NCBI GenBank assembly: GCA_002448305.1
Contig: DJWY01000007.1
Span: 1 to 34,698, forward strand
Length of the DNA stretch: 34,698 bases
Direction of reading: 5' to 3'
Source: Selenomonadales bacterium UBA7018
GTDB lineage: Bacteria > Bacillota > Negativicutes > Selenomonadales > Selenomonadaceae
Shown: piece by piece, positions 1 to 8,300 of the stretch
Layout: each line of letters begins with the position of its first letter
How positions within the stretch are numbered: the stretch's first letter is position 1
Translations under genes and position numbers: made by a program
Notes under the pieces: generated by a model
Told to the model about the DNA's origin: nothing
Databases searched by the model: none
What the model saw: only the letters and a program-made list of their open reading frames with translations

Positions 1-754
1 AACTTTACTTTACCACAACACTGAGAGCGCAGTACGGCGAAAATAAACGAATCACGGATAGCAATTATGATAAGTCGCTGGCGGTCAAATGCATTAACGG
101 TACATTTATCGGCAAGATGACGGAAAATATTATTTCCTACAGAGGCATTCCGTTTGTCGGTAAGCACCCTGTAGGAGAATTGCGCTGGAAAGTTCCCGTG
201 GACGTTATTCCCGATGACGGCGTATCGTTGGAGCCATTTGAGGCTTATGCGAACGGCGCGGCGAAGGATATTGATTTTATTCAAGTCTGCAATAAAAACG
301 AAATGAATTTCTTCGTGTACAGTTTCGATTTTGACGACCGCAAGGCGAAAATGTTTCCTAAATTGACGGACGCGGAGAAAAAACTTGTCGAGAGCTTCTG
401 GAACGACATGACGGGCGTCGAAAGCTGGGAACGCGACAGCCGTCTTTTAAGCCAGATTTGGTTTAATGCGCCGATAATCAAATTGGCGGAAAGTCTGACA
501 AAGGGCGGCGGCAAATCTTACGCCTATTACTTCACGCCCGAAGCCGATTTGCCGATAATGAAATGCGGATACGCGATAGAACTTGCGGTTGTTTTTAATC
601 ATCCGGATATGACTGCTGATACGGGCAGAGTATTTAACGAAACTTTTTCACAAGCAAGTTATGGTATTCGGCGAGTTCGATATTCATTCCGAAAGGGAAT
701 TCGCAAGAAAAATCGTCGATTGGGACAGAACCTATTCCCTTACCACAAATATTT
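1..754 (+). pseudogene. Type-B carboxylesterase remnant, 5' end outside window
   Basis: The frame is open from position 3, so the gene starts upstream of the window; the ATG at 117 is internal. The piece YRGIPFVGKHPVGELRWK matches the N-terminal signature of type-B carboxylesterases. It jumps straight from PDDGVSLEP to FEAYANGAAKDIDFIQVCNK, so roughly 200-250 residues carrying the nucleophile elbow (GESAG-type serine) are missing. The C-terminal region follows (FTPEADLPIMKCGYAIELAVVF, His-loop area). After NETFS near 650 the homology changes frame and continues from about 652 as HKQVMVFGEFDIHSEREF and RKIVDWDRTYSLT, implying a second deletion with a frameshift. Homology stops near 754, where an IS right end begins, so the last residues of the open frame (to 815) are not esterase. 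The product should be inactive. The family call rests on remembered family wording. Confidence 0.72.
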
Positions 755-900
755 TGACAAACTCCCCACGGTGGCGGAGGATTCTGCTATTATCAACCAA
801 AGCTTAAAAATTTAAGTCTTACGATGTCTCCTGCAAGGGTCGTTGCCCCAACCCTGTTTTATACTTCAAGATTTGTTACTGAAGTCGGCGGCTTTTACCC
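755..900 (-). mobile_element. IS200/IS605-type right end and decayed tnpB tail (minus strand)
   Basis: Read on the minus strand, 784 to 755 gives GAATCCTCCGCC, then CCGTGGGGAGT, then TTGTCAA. This is the imperfect hairpin and terminal TCAA typical of IS200/IS605 right ends, and it closely parallels the plus-strand end at 1226-1260. Just upstream on the minus strand, a frame reads NRVGATTLAGDIVRLKFLSFG and stops, which resembles a TnpB C-terminal tail; no intact transposase remains. Two small inverted repeats lie in the same stretch (AGGGT/ACCCT near 836-856 and ACTTCA/TGAAGT near 862-884). They would fit the structured guide RNA that overlaps tnpB 3' ends, but this is inference. The element appears to have cut the carboxylesterase gene at about 754. 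The inner boundary is not visible. Confidence 0.5.
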
Positions 901-941
901 CTGCTCAACTTCTTTGCATATTTTACAAAAAAATTTTATCA

Positions 942-968
942 TCCGCGCCGTAAGATATATAAGGCGCA
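942..968 (+). repeat. Short dispersed repeat, copy 1
   Basis: This 27-nt core begins TCCGCGCCGTAAGAT and ends ATAAGGCGCA. It recurs at 2056-2083 in the same orientation with a one-base length difference. Both copies have AAATTTTATC upstream: directly adjacent here, about 17 nt away in copy 2. The ends GCGCC and GGCGC can pair as a 5-bp stem around an AT-rich loop. I do not recognise the family. Confidence 0.6.
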
Positions 969-1089
969 TTGACTTCTAAAACTAACTAATGTAAGATGAA
1001 AATCCTAAAGAATATTGAGGAAAGGAGAAGTCTTGCGTTTGAAAACGGCTGAAATCGAAAAAGCAGTGCTTAAAAAGCGGTAGGCTGTT

Positions 1090-1260
1090 TAGCAAGAGAT
1101 AGGGCGCGTGTACCGTCCCTTGCCCGGTAGGAGCCGCAGAAGTGATAGGTCACAAGTACACACCTACCGTGGGACACACGGGAAGTTACGCCTTTGGAGG
1201 CCATGTAAAATGGTCGTTGAATTAGGAATCCCTCCGGCTTTAGCCGTGGGGAGTGTCAAT
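1090..1260 (+). mobile_element. IS200/IS605-type right end with tnpB/omegaRNA remnant (plus strand)
   Basis: Positions 1230-1251 form the imperfect hairpin CCCTCCGGC-TTTA-GCCGTGGGG, followed by AGTGTCAAT. This is the classic layout of an IS200/IS605 right end. In frame before it, 1127-1225 reads VGAAEVIGHKYTPTVGHTGS then a short tail and a TAG five bases before the hairpin arm, as tnpB 3' ends usually do. Upstream in that frame there is a stop near 1100, so only the last ~35-40 codons survive and no RuvC domain is present. Functional TnpB elements produce an omegaRNA from exactly this 3' end. Here it could be an orphan remnant. Whether any RNA is made cannot be judged from sequence. Confidence 0.65.
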
Positions 1261-1292
1261 ACTAGGTTAATTAATAGATAGGAGATAGTTAA

Positions 1293-1688
1293 TTGGACAT
1301 TTTGGATTTAAAAGCGTTGGACAAAGCGTTGACGCGGCTCCGCGAAATTGAACGCATCATCGACAAGCTTAACGCCGCCGAACACGCTATCCAAGTTCTT
1401 AATCAGATTGACCCTGATAAAGTTGCTTTGCTGACCAACGATTGTTTTATAAGGAGCACTGCCGCCGCTAAACTCCTCGGTATTTCTCCTGCGGCTATTA
1501 CGACCTTTGTCAAGCACAATCTCCTTACTCCCTACTATGTAAACAGCAATCAACGCCGCTTTAAACTCTCCGACGTCAAAGCTCTCGCTAAGACCAAACC
1601 TTGGCGAATTGAAGAGGGCGGCGTTAAGACTAATCAGATAGTAATTCACGAACTGAACGAAAAAAAACTAACCAAAGGCGGAGATTGA
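1293..1688 (+). CDS. Small coiled-coil plus helix-turn-helix protein
   Basis: This 131-residue protein starts at TTG, chosen because AGGAG at 1280-1284 sits 8 nt upstream and no ATG has a better site. Residues 1-45 are a charged, leucine-rich amphipathic helix (LKALDKALTRLREIERIIDK) likely to dimerise. Residues ~52-100 resemble a MerR/excisionase-type winged helix (STAAAKLLGISPAAITTFVK, then a turn and NQRRFKLSDVKAL), where the second stretch would be the wing and following helix. The rest is a short charged tail. It begins 33 nt after the IS right end at 1260 and ends 2 nt before the stop of the convergent small gene. It is probably a DNA-binding regulator or an accessory-element protein. 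I see no integrase partner, so an excisionase role is only a possibility. Confidence 0.7.
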   Translation: MDILDLKALDKALTRLREIERIIDKLNAAEHAIQVLNQIDPDKVALLTNDCFIRSTAAAKLLGISPAAITTFVKHNLLTPYYVNSNQRRFKLSDVKALAKTKPWRIEEGGVKTNQIVIHELNEKKLTKGGD

Positions 1689-1690
1689 AT

Positions 1691-1951
1691 TCAGATTTCA
1701 CCGACGCTAAGAACGTACTGTGGTAGGCGATATTCGGCTATGGTATCGATGATTGTTTTGTCAAGCCCTAATGCACTTAAGACTGAATCGGTGTCAGCAT
1801 AAGCACTAACTATATCGTCGTAGAAAAGAACAGTCGTAGCGAAGCTCCCTTGATTTACATTACGAACGGTAATTACAGCACGTCTTACTTTGCCGTCAGT
1901 TGTCACGTCTTTCATATCGAAGTTATCAGTCATTTGATAGATTAAAGTCAC
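1691..1951 (-). CDS. Small hypothetical protein
   Basis: This frame encodes 86 residues from a GTG at 1951, or 80 from the ATG at 1933 (MTDNFDMKDVTT). Neither start has a convincing ribosome binding site, so the start is uncertain. The protein is acidic with no cysteine, no signal peptide and no membrane segment. The pattern KVRRAVITVRNVNQGSFATT followed by LFYDDIVSAYADTDSVLSAL suggests a beta-strand pair and then helices. I do not recognise the family. It converges on the helix-turn-helix gene, with only 2 nt between the stops. A 21-bp near-perfect palindrome covers its upstream edge. Composition looks protein-like, but without homologues it remains a moderate call. Confidence 0.5.
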   Translation of the reverse strand: MTLIYQMTDNFDMKDVTTDGKVRRAVITVRNVNQGSFATTVLFYDDIVSAYADTDSVLSALGLDKTIIDTIAEYRLPQYVLSVGEI

Positions 1952-1970
1952 GTTTTGCTTAGCAAAATGT
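1950..1970. promoter_or_regulatory. Palindrome at the start of the small hypothetical gene
   Basis: ACGTTTTGCT-T-AGCAAAATGT is an inverted repeat with 10-nt arms, one G:T pair and a one-base centre. Such a short loop favours a protein-binding operator over an RNA hairpin. It touches the GTG start of the minus-strand small gene. The nearby helix-turn-helix protein is a candidate binder, which is inference. Confidence 0.4.
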
Positions 1971-2055
1971 AAACAAAAATATTACGAAACTAATTGACTT
2001 GTTATTGTGTACGTAATATCGTAAAGAAAAATTTTATCGGAGGTTAAGTTTATCT

Positions 2056-2083
2056 TCCGCGCCGTAAGATGATATAAGGCGCA
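2056..2083 (+). repeat. Short dispersed repeat, copy 2
   Basis: This 28-nt core, TCCGCGCCGTAAGATGAT then ATAAGGCGCA, matches 942-968 with a single-base indel. The shared upstream AAATTTTATC is at 2029-2038, separated from the core by an extra segment (GGAGGTTAAGTTTATC region). It lies downstream of galM. Its 5-bp GC stem lacks an adjacent T-run, so I do not call it the operon terminator. The remaining 1971-2198 shows no other gene. Confidence 0.6.
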
Positions 2084-2198
2084 AAGATTTCTTGCCAACT
2101 ATAAAATTGTTTTGTAGCTTTAATTATTTATAGCACAATCCTTCGCCAGTTTGTCAATAACGCCATTGCCCAACGTGGGGTCTATGACTTAATATTCT

Positions 2199-3209
2199 TC
2201 AGCAAAGCTTCGGCCACAAGTGATATACGGTTTTAGAACGTTGAGTTTCATTAGCTTTTAAAAGTGGCGTATCAAAGGCGGGCAAATTTATTGCATTGGG
2301 ATAAAATTGAGCTTCGAGGGCAAATCCTGTGCGCTTACCGAATTTTTTATCGTCAAGCCAATTCCCCGCGTAAAATTGAAGTCCTGGTTGCGTCGTGAAA
2401 ACTTCCAAAGCTATTTTTGAATCGGAAGATTCAGCACGCGCAACTTTTTTCATTTCGCCGAGCTTGCCGACACAAAAATTATGGTCGTAGCCGCGTCCAA
2501 AGTTCAACTGGTCAAAGTCGTCGTCGATATGTTCGCCAATCGCTTGCAATTTTCTTAAATCCATTGGCGTATTCTCGACAGGTAAAATTCTGCCGTCAGG
2601 AACGGATTCAGCGTTCGCCCAAGTGTATGCGTCCGCGAAGATTTGAATTTTTTGCTGCAGAATATCTGAGCCGCCGTCCAAATTAAAATACGTGTGATTT
2701 GTCAGATTGCAGAGGGTATCAGCGTCGGAAGTCGCCGCGTAAGAAATTTCAAGCGCGTTATCGTCCGTCAGCGCGTAAATCACTGTCGCTTTGAAGTTTC
2801 CAGGATAGCCGCCTTCGCCGTCGGGACTTTCGACCGAAAGTTTCAAGCCGTCGGGAAGAATTTCAGCCGACCAAATTTTTTTCTCAAAGCCATTAAAACC
2901 GCCGTGCAAATGATTTTTCCCGCCGTCGTTCTTGTCGAGCTTGTAAATTTTCCCGTTCAGCGCGAAACTTGCACCGCCGATTCTATTGGCGCAACGACCT
3001 ACAATCGCGCCTTTGTAACTCGTGTCCGCTTCAGAGTCGGAAATATTGTCGTAGCCCAAAACGACTTCAACGCCGTTAAAAATCCAACTTGTGAGTCTTG
3101 CGCCGTAAGTGATAATTTTCGCCGTCGTGCCGCTCGAATTTTTTAGTTCAAAGCCGTCAACCGCTTGCCCGCCGGACGTTTTGCCGAAATTAAATTTTTG
3201 AATGTCCAT
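2199..3209 (-). CDS. galM: Aldose 1-epimerase (galactose mutarotase)
   Basis: GalM interconverts alpha- and beta-D-galactose in the cytoplasm, supplying the alpha anomer to galactokinase after beta-galactosidase action. The 336-residue length is normal. Visible family motifs are GRCANRI (71-77, arginine 73), NHLHGG (99-104, general-acid region histidine), NHTYFN (171-176, catalytic H172), YDHNF (241-245) and GFALEAQFYPNAIN with the likely catalytic base E299. I chose the ATG at 3209 because its A is shared with the TAA stop of the GH36 gene (TAATG) and GAGGTG lies 6 nt upstream. A start at 3230 would overlap that gene needlessly. It is the last gene of the galactoside operon and translation is probably coupled. 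The C-terminus (TVYHLWPKLC) differs from the usual tail, a minor oddity. Confidence 0.95.
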   Translation of the reverse strand: MDIQKFNFGKTSGGQAVDGFELKNSSGTTAKIITYGARLTSWIFNGVEVVLGYDNISDSEADTSYKGAIVGRCANRIGGASFALNGKIYKLDKNDGGKNHLHGGFNGFEKKIWSAEILPDGLKLSVESPDGEGGYPGNFKATVIYALTDDNALEISYAATSDADTLCNLTNHTYFNLDGGSDILQQKIQIFADAYTWANAESVPDGRILPVENTPMDLRKLQAIGEHIDDDFDQLNFGRGYDHNFCVGKLGEMKKVARAESSDSKIALEVFTTQPGLQFYAGNWLDDKKFGKRTGFALEAQFYPNAINLPAFDTPLLKANETQRSKTVYHLWPKLC

Positions 3210-5380
3210 TACTGCACCTCGAAAACCCACATGTAAGCCGCAAAATCAGTTTCGATTTTCTCTACTGCTATTCCCGAATACATTAGCTCATCGCCGTAGA
3301 AAGATTTTTCCTCGAAGAAAATTTTTTGCTCTCCGCCGTCGACGCCCAACTTTTTAGGCGGCAAATATTTTTTCAGCGTGTAAAGTTTATCGGCGTCAAG
3401 CTCTGCAAGTCTCAAAATTCTAATCGGCTCGGCAGGTTGCGCCAAAATTTTAAAATACATGACGACAACGCGCTTTCCGTCGGCGAATTGCCAAGCGTAC
3501 TCGTTGCCGCCGGTCAAAAGCCGCGTGAATTTCCCAAGCTGAATCGTCGGACGAATTTCCTTGTACAACTCAACATAAATTTTAACGTCAGCCTTTTCAA
3601 CGTCGCTCATCTTTGTAATGTCGAGTTCATAACCGAAAGTGCCAGCCATTGCAACAAAAGTTCTCATTTGCATAGGCGTCACGCGCCCGACTTGGTGATT
3701 GGGCGTAACTGAAACGTGCGCGCCTTGCGAAATTATCGGGAAGGCAAGCCCCGTTCCCGTCTGAATTGAAAGGCGGCAAATTGCATCGGTATTATCGCTC
3801 GTCCAAGTCTGCGGCATGTAGTACAAAATGCCCGCGTCGAACCGTCCGCCGCCGCCGGAGCAACTTTCAAATAAAATGTCGGGAAATTCCGCCGTCAACT
3901 TTTCCATAATCGCATAAAGTCCGAGCATGTATCTATGTTGAGTTTCCATTTGCCGAGCGGGTGGAAGTTTCGCGCTAAAAGCTTCGGTCATGTGCCTATT
4001 CATGTCCCATTTAATGTAATCAATCTGCGCACAACTAAAAACTTTGCGCATGGCGTTCAAAATGTAGTCGCAAACGTCGGCGCGGGACAAATCCAAAACT
4101 AGTTGATGACGACCGAAGCTCGGCTTGTAGTCCGGAACGTGTAAAATCCAATCAGGGTGAGCGCGATAAAGTTCGCTGTCAAAATTCGTCATTTCCGGTT
4201 CGACCCACAGTCCGAACTTTAAGCCGCGCTTGTGAACTTCGTCCGCTAAACCGTTCAGCCCGTGCGCAAGTTTTGCGGTATTAACAAACCAGCCGTCGTC
4301 CAAAACTAAAAGTTCCAAGCCCATATCCTTAGCGCAATCGGCGAGCGCGAGAATTTTTTCCTCGTTGAAGTCGAAATAAGTTGCCTCCCAGTTGTTGACC
4401 AGAATCGGGCGAATTTTATCCTTGAACTTGCCGCGCATTAAATGTTCGCGATAAAATTTGTGGTAGCCCTGCGATAAGCTGTTCAGCCCGTGCGCAGAAA
4501 AATTCAATGCAACTTCGGGCGTCTGGAATTCTTCGCCGGGTTCAAGCGTCCAACTGAAAACGTCAGGATTCAAGCCGATAACGAAGCGCGTCGTCCCGAA
4601 TTGCTCCGCCTCGACTTTGATAGCGAAACTGCCGCTGTAAATCAGGCTTGCCGCGTAAACTTCGCCTTGAAACTCGTCGGCAGTGGGTCTGGCAAGCGCG
4701 ATAAACGGCGAATGTTGATGAGAACTTGCGCCGCGTGTCGATGAAATTTCAAAAATCCCGCGTGAAACTTTCCGACGTTGAATCGTTCGTTCTGCCGCGT
4801 GTCCGCCGTACAAATTTATAATATCAAAATCATTATCGGGAAAATCAATCGCCGCACTTGCCGCATTACAGATTTTAATTTTCTTGCTACTCGTATTAAT
4901 AAATTTTACTGACCTTGCCAAAATCGGCGAATCAGCAAAGACGGTGTAGCTAAGGAAAACTTTAAAGTTCCCGCAAGCGTCCTGCAGTTCAATTTCCAAA
5001 GTCTGACTGTCGCCAAAACTCGCGGGCAATCCTTTAAGTGTTGGTTTGATGTCAAAAATCTTATACGATACGTAATTTAATTCTGAAATGTTCGTGCCGT
5101 TTTCAAGCTCGACCGCATAGGCGGGAATTCTGTAATCGGTACGCCCGCGCACGGGATATTCTTGCGGCAAAACGTCAAGCGAGTAAGTCCGCTCGTTTTC
5201 AAAATCGGCAAGTTGTCCGCTGAACGCACGGTCAACCCTTTGCAACGGCGCACTGTCGCGAAATTCCTTCAGCGGACGCCCCCAATAGCGGTGGAGCAAA
5301 TATTTGCCGCGAGCAATTTCCATGACGTAGCTAAAAAAATCGTTGCGCAAATGAAATCGCTCATTCTCAAAGCTAATCAT
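3209..5380 (-). CDS. Alpha-galactosidase, GH36 family, with probable active-site-loop deletion
   Basis: The 723-residue protein should hydrolyse terminal alpha-1,6-galactose from melibiose or raffinose-type sugars in the cytoplasm. An N-terminal beta-sandwich (~1-315) is followed by the catalytic barrel. Barrel motifs are VNNWEATYF (328-336), LDDGWF (360-365), WVEPEM (392-397), YIKWDMNR with nucleophile D459, CSGGGGRFD (507-515) and SDNTDA with acid/base D529; a C-terminal beta domain ends the protein. In the GH36 members I know, DDGWF is followed by about 14 residues of the type GKRxDDxxxLGDWF before VN. Here VNTAKL follows directly, so that loop is missing in frame. Both catalytic aspartates remain, so activity is uncertain rather than excluded. 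Its ATG lies 3 nt after the lacZ stop, with GGGAG upstream. Confidence 0.93.
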   Translation of the reverse strand: MISFENERFHLRNDFFSYVMEIARGKYLLHRYWGRPLKEFRDSAPLQRVDRAFSGQLADFENERTYSLDVLPQEYPVRGRTDYRIPAYAVELENGTNISELNYVSYKIFDIKPTLKGLPASFGDSQTLEIELQDACGNFKVFLSYTVFADSPILARSVKFINTSSKKIKICNAASAAIDFPDNDFDIINLYGGHAAERTIQRRKVSRGIFEISSTRGASSHQHSPFIALARPTADEFQGEVYAASLIYSGSFAIKVEAEQFGTTRFVIGLNPDVFSWTLEPGEEFQTPEVALNFSAHGLNSLSQGYHKFYREHLMRGKFKDKIRPILVNNWEATYFDFNEEKILALADCAKDMGLELLVLDDGWFVNTAKLAHGLNGLADEVHKRGLKFGLWVEPEMTNFDSELYRAHPDWILHVPDYKPSFGRHQLVLDLSRADVCDYILNAMRKVFSCAQIDYIKWDMNRHMTEAFSAKLPPARQMETQHRYMLGLYAIMEKLTAEFPDILFESCSGGGGRFDAGILYYMPQTWTSDNTDAICRLSIQTGTGLAFPIISQGAHVSVTPNHQVGRVTPMQMRTFVAMAGTFGYELDITKMSDVEKADVKIYVELYKEIRPTIQLGKFTRLLTGGNEYAWQFADGKRVVVMYFKILAQPAEPIRILRLAELDADKLYTLKKYLPPKKLGVDGGEQKIFFEEKSFYGDELMYSGIAVEKIETDFAAYMWVFEVQ

Positions 5381-5383
5381 GCG

Positions 5384-8300
5384 TCAAACTCCCTTCAAGC
5401 AAAACTCGAAATGCTTATCCGAATTTTTAATTTTGTACTCCTCCAAAACGGGCGCGCCCCATGAATCATCGCCGCCAACGCCGCATTGCCCCGAAGAAAT
5501 TTTCACGAACGTATAATTTTGCTTAGGCAACTCCTCTTGATGACGCGCAAGTTCCAATTCGTGCGGGCTGTAGGGCAGTGCTTGCGCCTCAAAAGGATTC
5601 TCGGCGAAAATTTTCAAGCCGCGTGCGCGATTGTCCAGCACTTCAAACCAACGCAATCCGCAATGATTCCCGCATTCCTGCGGCAACAAATACGGCTCGA
5701 CTTCCTCAAAAATCGTCGATTCAAAAATCCCAAGCCGCGCACCTTCGAGCCGGTCGCTATAATTATCAAGCGGTCCCAAGCCGTAAAATTTTATGCGATT
5801 AAATTTCTTCGGCACAGTGAACAACATAGAGAAATCCGGCAAATCTCCAAGCCCGTCAACTTTCTTGTAATCTTGCGAAATTTTTAAGGAGCCGTCGCGA
5901 TTAACTTTGTAAGTCACGGCGCAAAAACTTTTCGGCGTAGTAAAAAGTTCGTAAGTAAATCTGACTTCGACAAAGTCCGCCGCAAACTCGCCAGTAAATT
6001 TTTCGCCAAAAAACCTTTCCACAGCAACAAAATCTTTTTCGGCAGTGCGATATTCAATCTTCGCGCATTTCTTGTAGAGGCTTGCAAGTTTCCATTGCGC
6101 CGCGTCGAGGTGTTGCCCGTTCCCGTAGTCGTTATCAATCGGAGCACGCCAGAAATTTGGCGTCGGCAAAACCGAAATAAATTCTTCGCCGTTAAATTTA
6201 AAGCTCGTCAAATTCCCCGCCGCGCTCGAAAACATAAAGGCAAAGCCTTCGCCCTGCACACCCAAATTTATATCGCTTTGCACCACGCGCACAGGACGAA
6301 TATTTTTCAACGGCGCAACCGACACATAAATATTTTTCTTGTTCAGCCAAGCCGCAACGTCTGAAACTGAATCGGATTTTTTGAAAACGCCTTGACCGAA
6401 TGCAATTTCAAAGCCGCGCTCGGCAAAAATATTTTCCGACTTCAGACAAAGCGACGCCGTCAAAGCGTATTCGCCCGCGCCGTAATTCGGCAAATCAATC
6501 TTGACGTCTGCACTTTCGCCCGGCAAAATATTTGGCGCGTCAAAAGTTTTCGTCCAGACTTCGACGCCGTCACGAAGAAGATTCAACTTCAAATCGAAGT
6601 CCGCCACGTTCGTGAACAAACTTTTATTGAGGATTTTAACCGCGCCTTCACTCGGCAAAAGTTCAAAATTTTGATAGCAGAATTTAACTTCCTGCAACTT
6701 AGTCGTTGGCGTGTGGTCGGCGAAGAATAATCCGTTGCCGCTGAAATTGTAATCGGTCGGTCTGTCACCGAAGTCGCCGCCGTATTTCAAGCCGTCATCG
6801 GTTGCAATCGCTTGGTCAGCAAAATCCCAGATAAAGCCGCCCTGATAAAGTTTTTCCACGTCGGCAAGTTTGGTGTACTTGCTCAAGCCGCCGCAGGAAT
6901 TGCCCATTGCATGAGAGTATTCGCAGCAGATAAAGGGCTTGTCGCGCTTTTCGGCAAGGAATTTTTTAATGCTCGCGACGGTCGGATACATTTGGCTTTC
7001 AAAATCGGACGTCGCATTGAATCTTCTATCCCAGAAAATGCCTTCGTAGTGGACAAGGCGACTTGGGTCGCGCCGCTTGAAAAATTCGTGCATCTCGAAA
7101 ATATTTTTCCCGCCGCAAGATTCATTGCCGCAACTCCAAATCAAAATCGACGGGTGATTTTTATCGCGCTCAAGCATCGACTTTGCTCTATCGACGACCG
7201 CCGCTAACCATTTCGGATTGTCGTCGGGAATGGTATTTTCGTCGCGATAACAGCCGCCATTTTTCATCCACGAGCCGTGCGTTTCCAAATTGGTTTCGTC
7301 AATCATGTACAAGCCGTAAATGTCGCAAAGTTCGTAAAGGCGCGAGGGATTGGGATAATGGGAAGTGCGCAGGGCGTTTATGTTATTCCTCTTCAGTGCG
7401 ATAATATCTTTTTCAATATCAGCGGGATTTCCTGCGCGACCGTTAAAGCAATCGAACTCGTGACGATTTACGCCCTTGAAAACAATTCGCTTGCCGTTAA
7501 TTTTAATCAGCGTGTTTTCAAGCTTAATTTCGCGGAAGCCGATATTTTGCGCAATGACTTCGACGACTTCGCCCGCAGAATTTTTCACGACGAGCAATGC
7601 GCGATAAAGATTAGGCTTTTCAGCACTCCACAGCGAAATATTTTTTAGCCCGTACGCAAAAGTAAATTCTTTGCCGCTAAAAGTTTTTGTGTCGTCAAGC
7701 ACGCAGGAGTTATTCCGGTCGAACAGTTTCAGCTCAACAACTTTTTCCGCGTCGGAGTTCCAAAGCGTTTCGATTTTCAAGTTGCCGTCGGTGTAATTGT
7801 TAATCGGCGCGGCGTGAATGAAAATATCTTCGGCGTGGAGTTCGGGCTTGCTATATAAAATCACGTCGCGAAAAATTCCGCTGAATCGCCAAAAATCTTG
7901 GTCTTCAAGCCAAGAGCCGCTAGTATATCTGAAAACAGCCGCCGCCAATTTATTTTCGCCCTGCTTTATAAAAGGCGTCAAATCGAAATCGCTCGGCGTG
8001 AATGAGTCTTCACTGTAGCCGACAAAATTTCCGTTAAGCCAAATTGCAATTCCAGACTCCGCGCCTTGAAAGCTCACAAAGAAATTTTTCCAATCGGGTG
8101 CGTTGAAATATTTCACATAACAGGCAACGGGATTATCTCGCGCGGGAATTTCGCCGGGCTTAATGACTTCGTGCCCGTCCCAAATATAAGTTGTATTGGT
8201 GTAATGGGGCTTGCCGAAATTTTCCGTTTGAATATGCGCGGGAACTCGAATTGTCTGCCAGTCGTGGCAGTCAACTTTTTCGCTTGCAAAATCGGACGGA

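Noticed and set aside
1033..1083. Sixteen-codon TTG frame (MRLKTAEIEKAVLKKR) with AAAGGAG upstream
   Set aside because: Too short and inside mobile-element debris. It could be the stump of a gene, but nothing supports a product.
2056..2083. Repeat copy 2 as the transcription terminator of the galactoside operon
   Set aside because: The stem is only 5 bp with a 14-nt loop and no T-run immediately after it on the minus strand; the same sequence also occurs at 942 away from any operon end.
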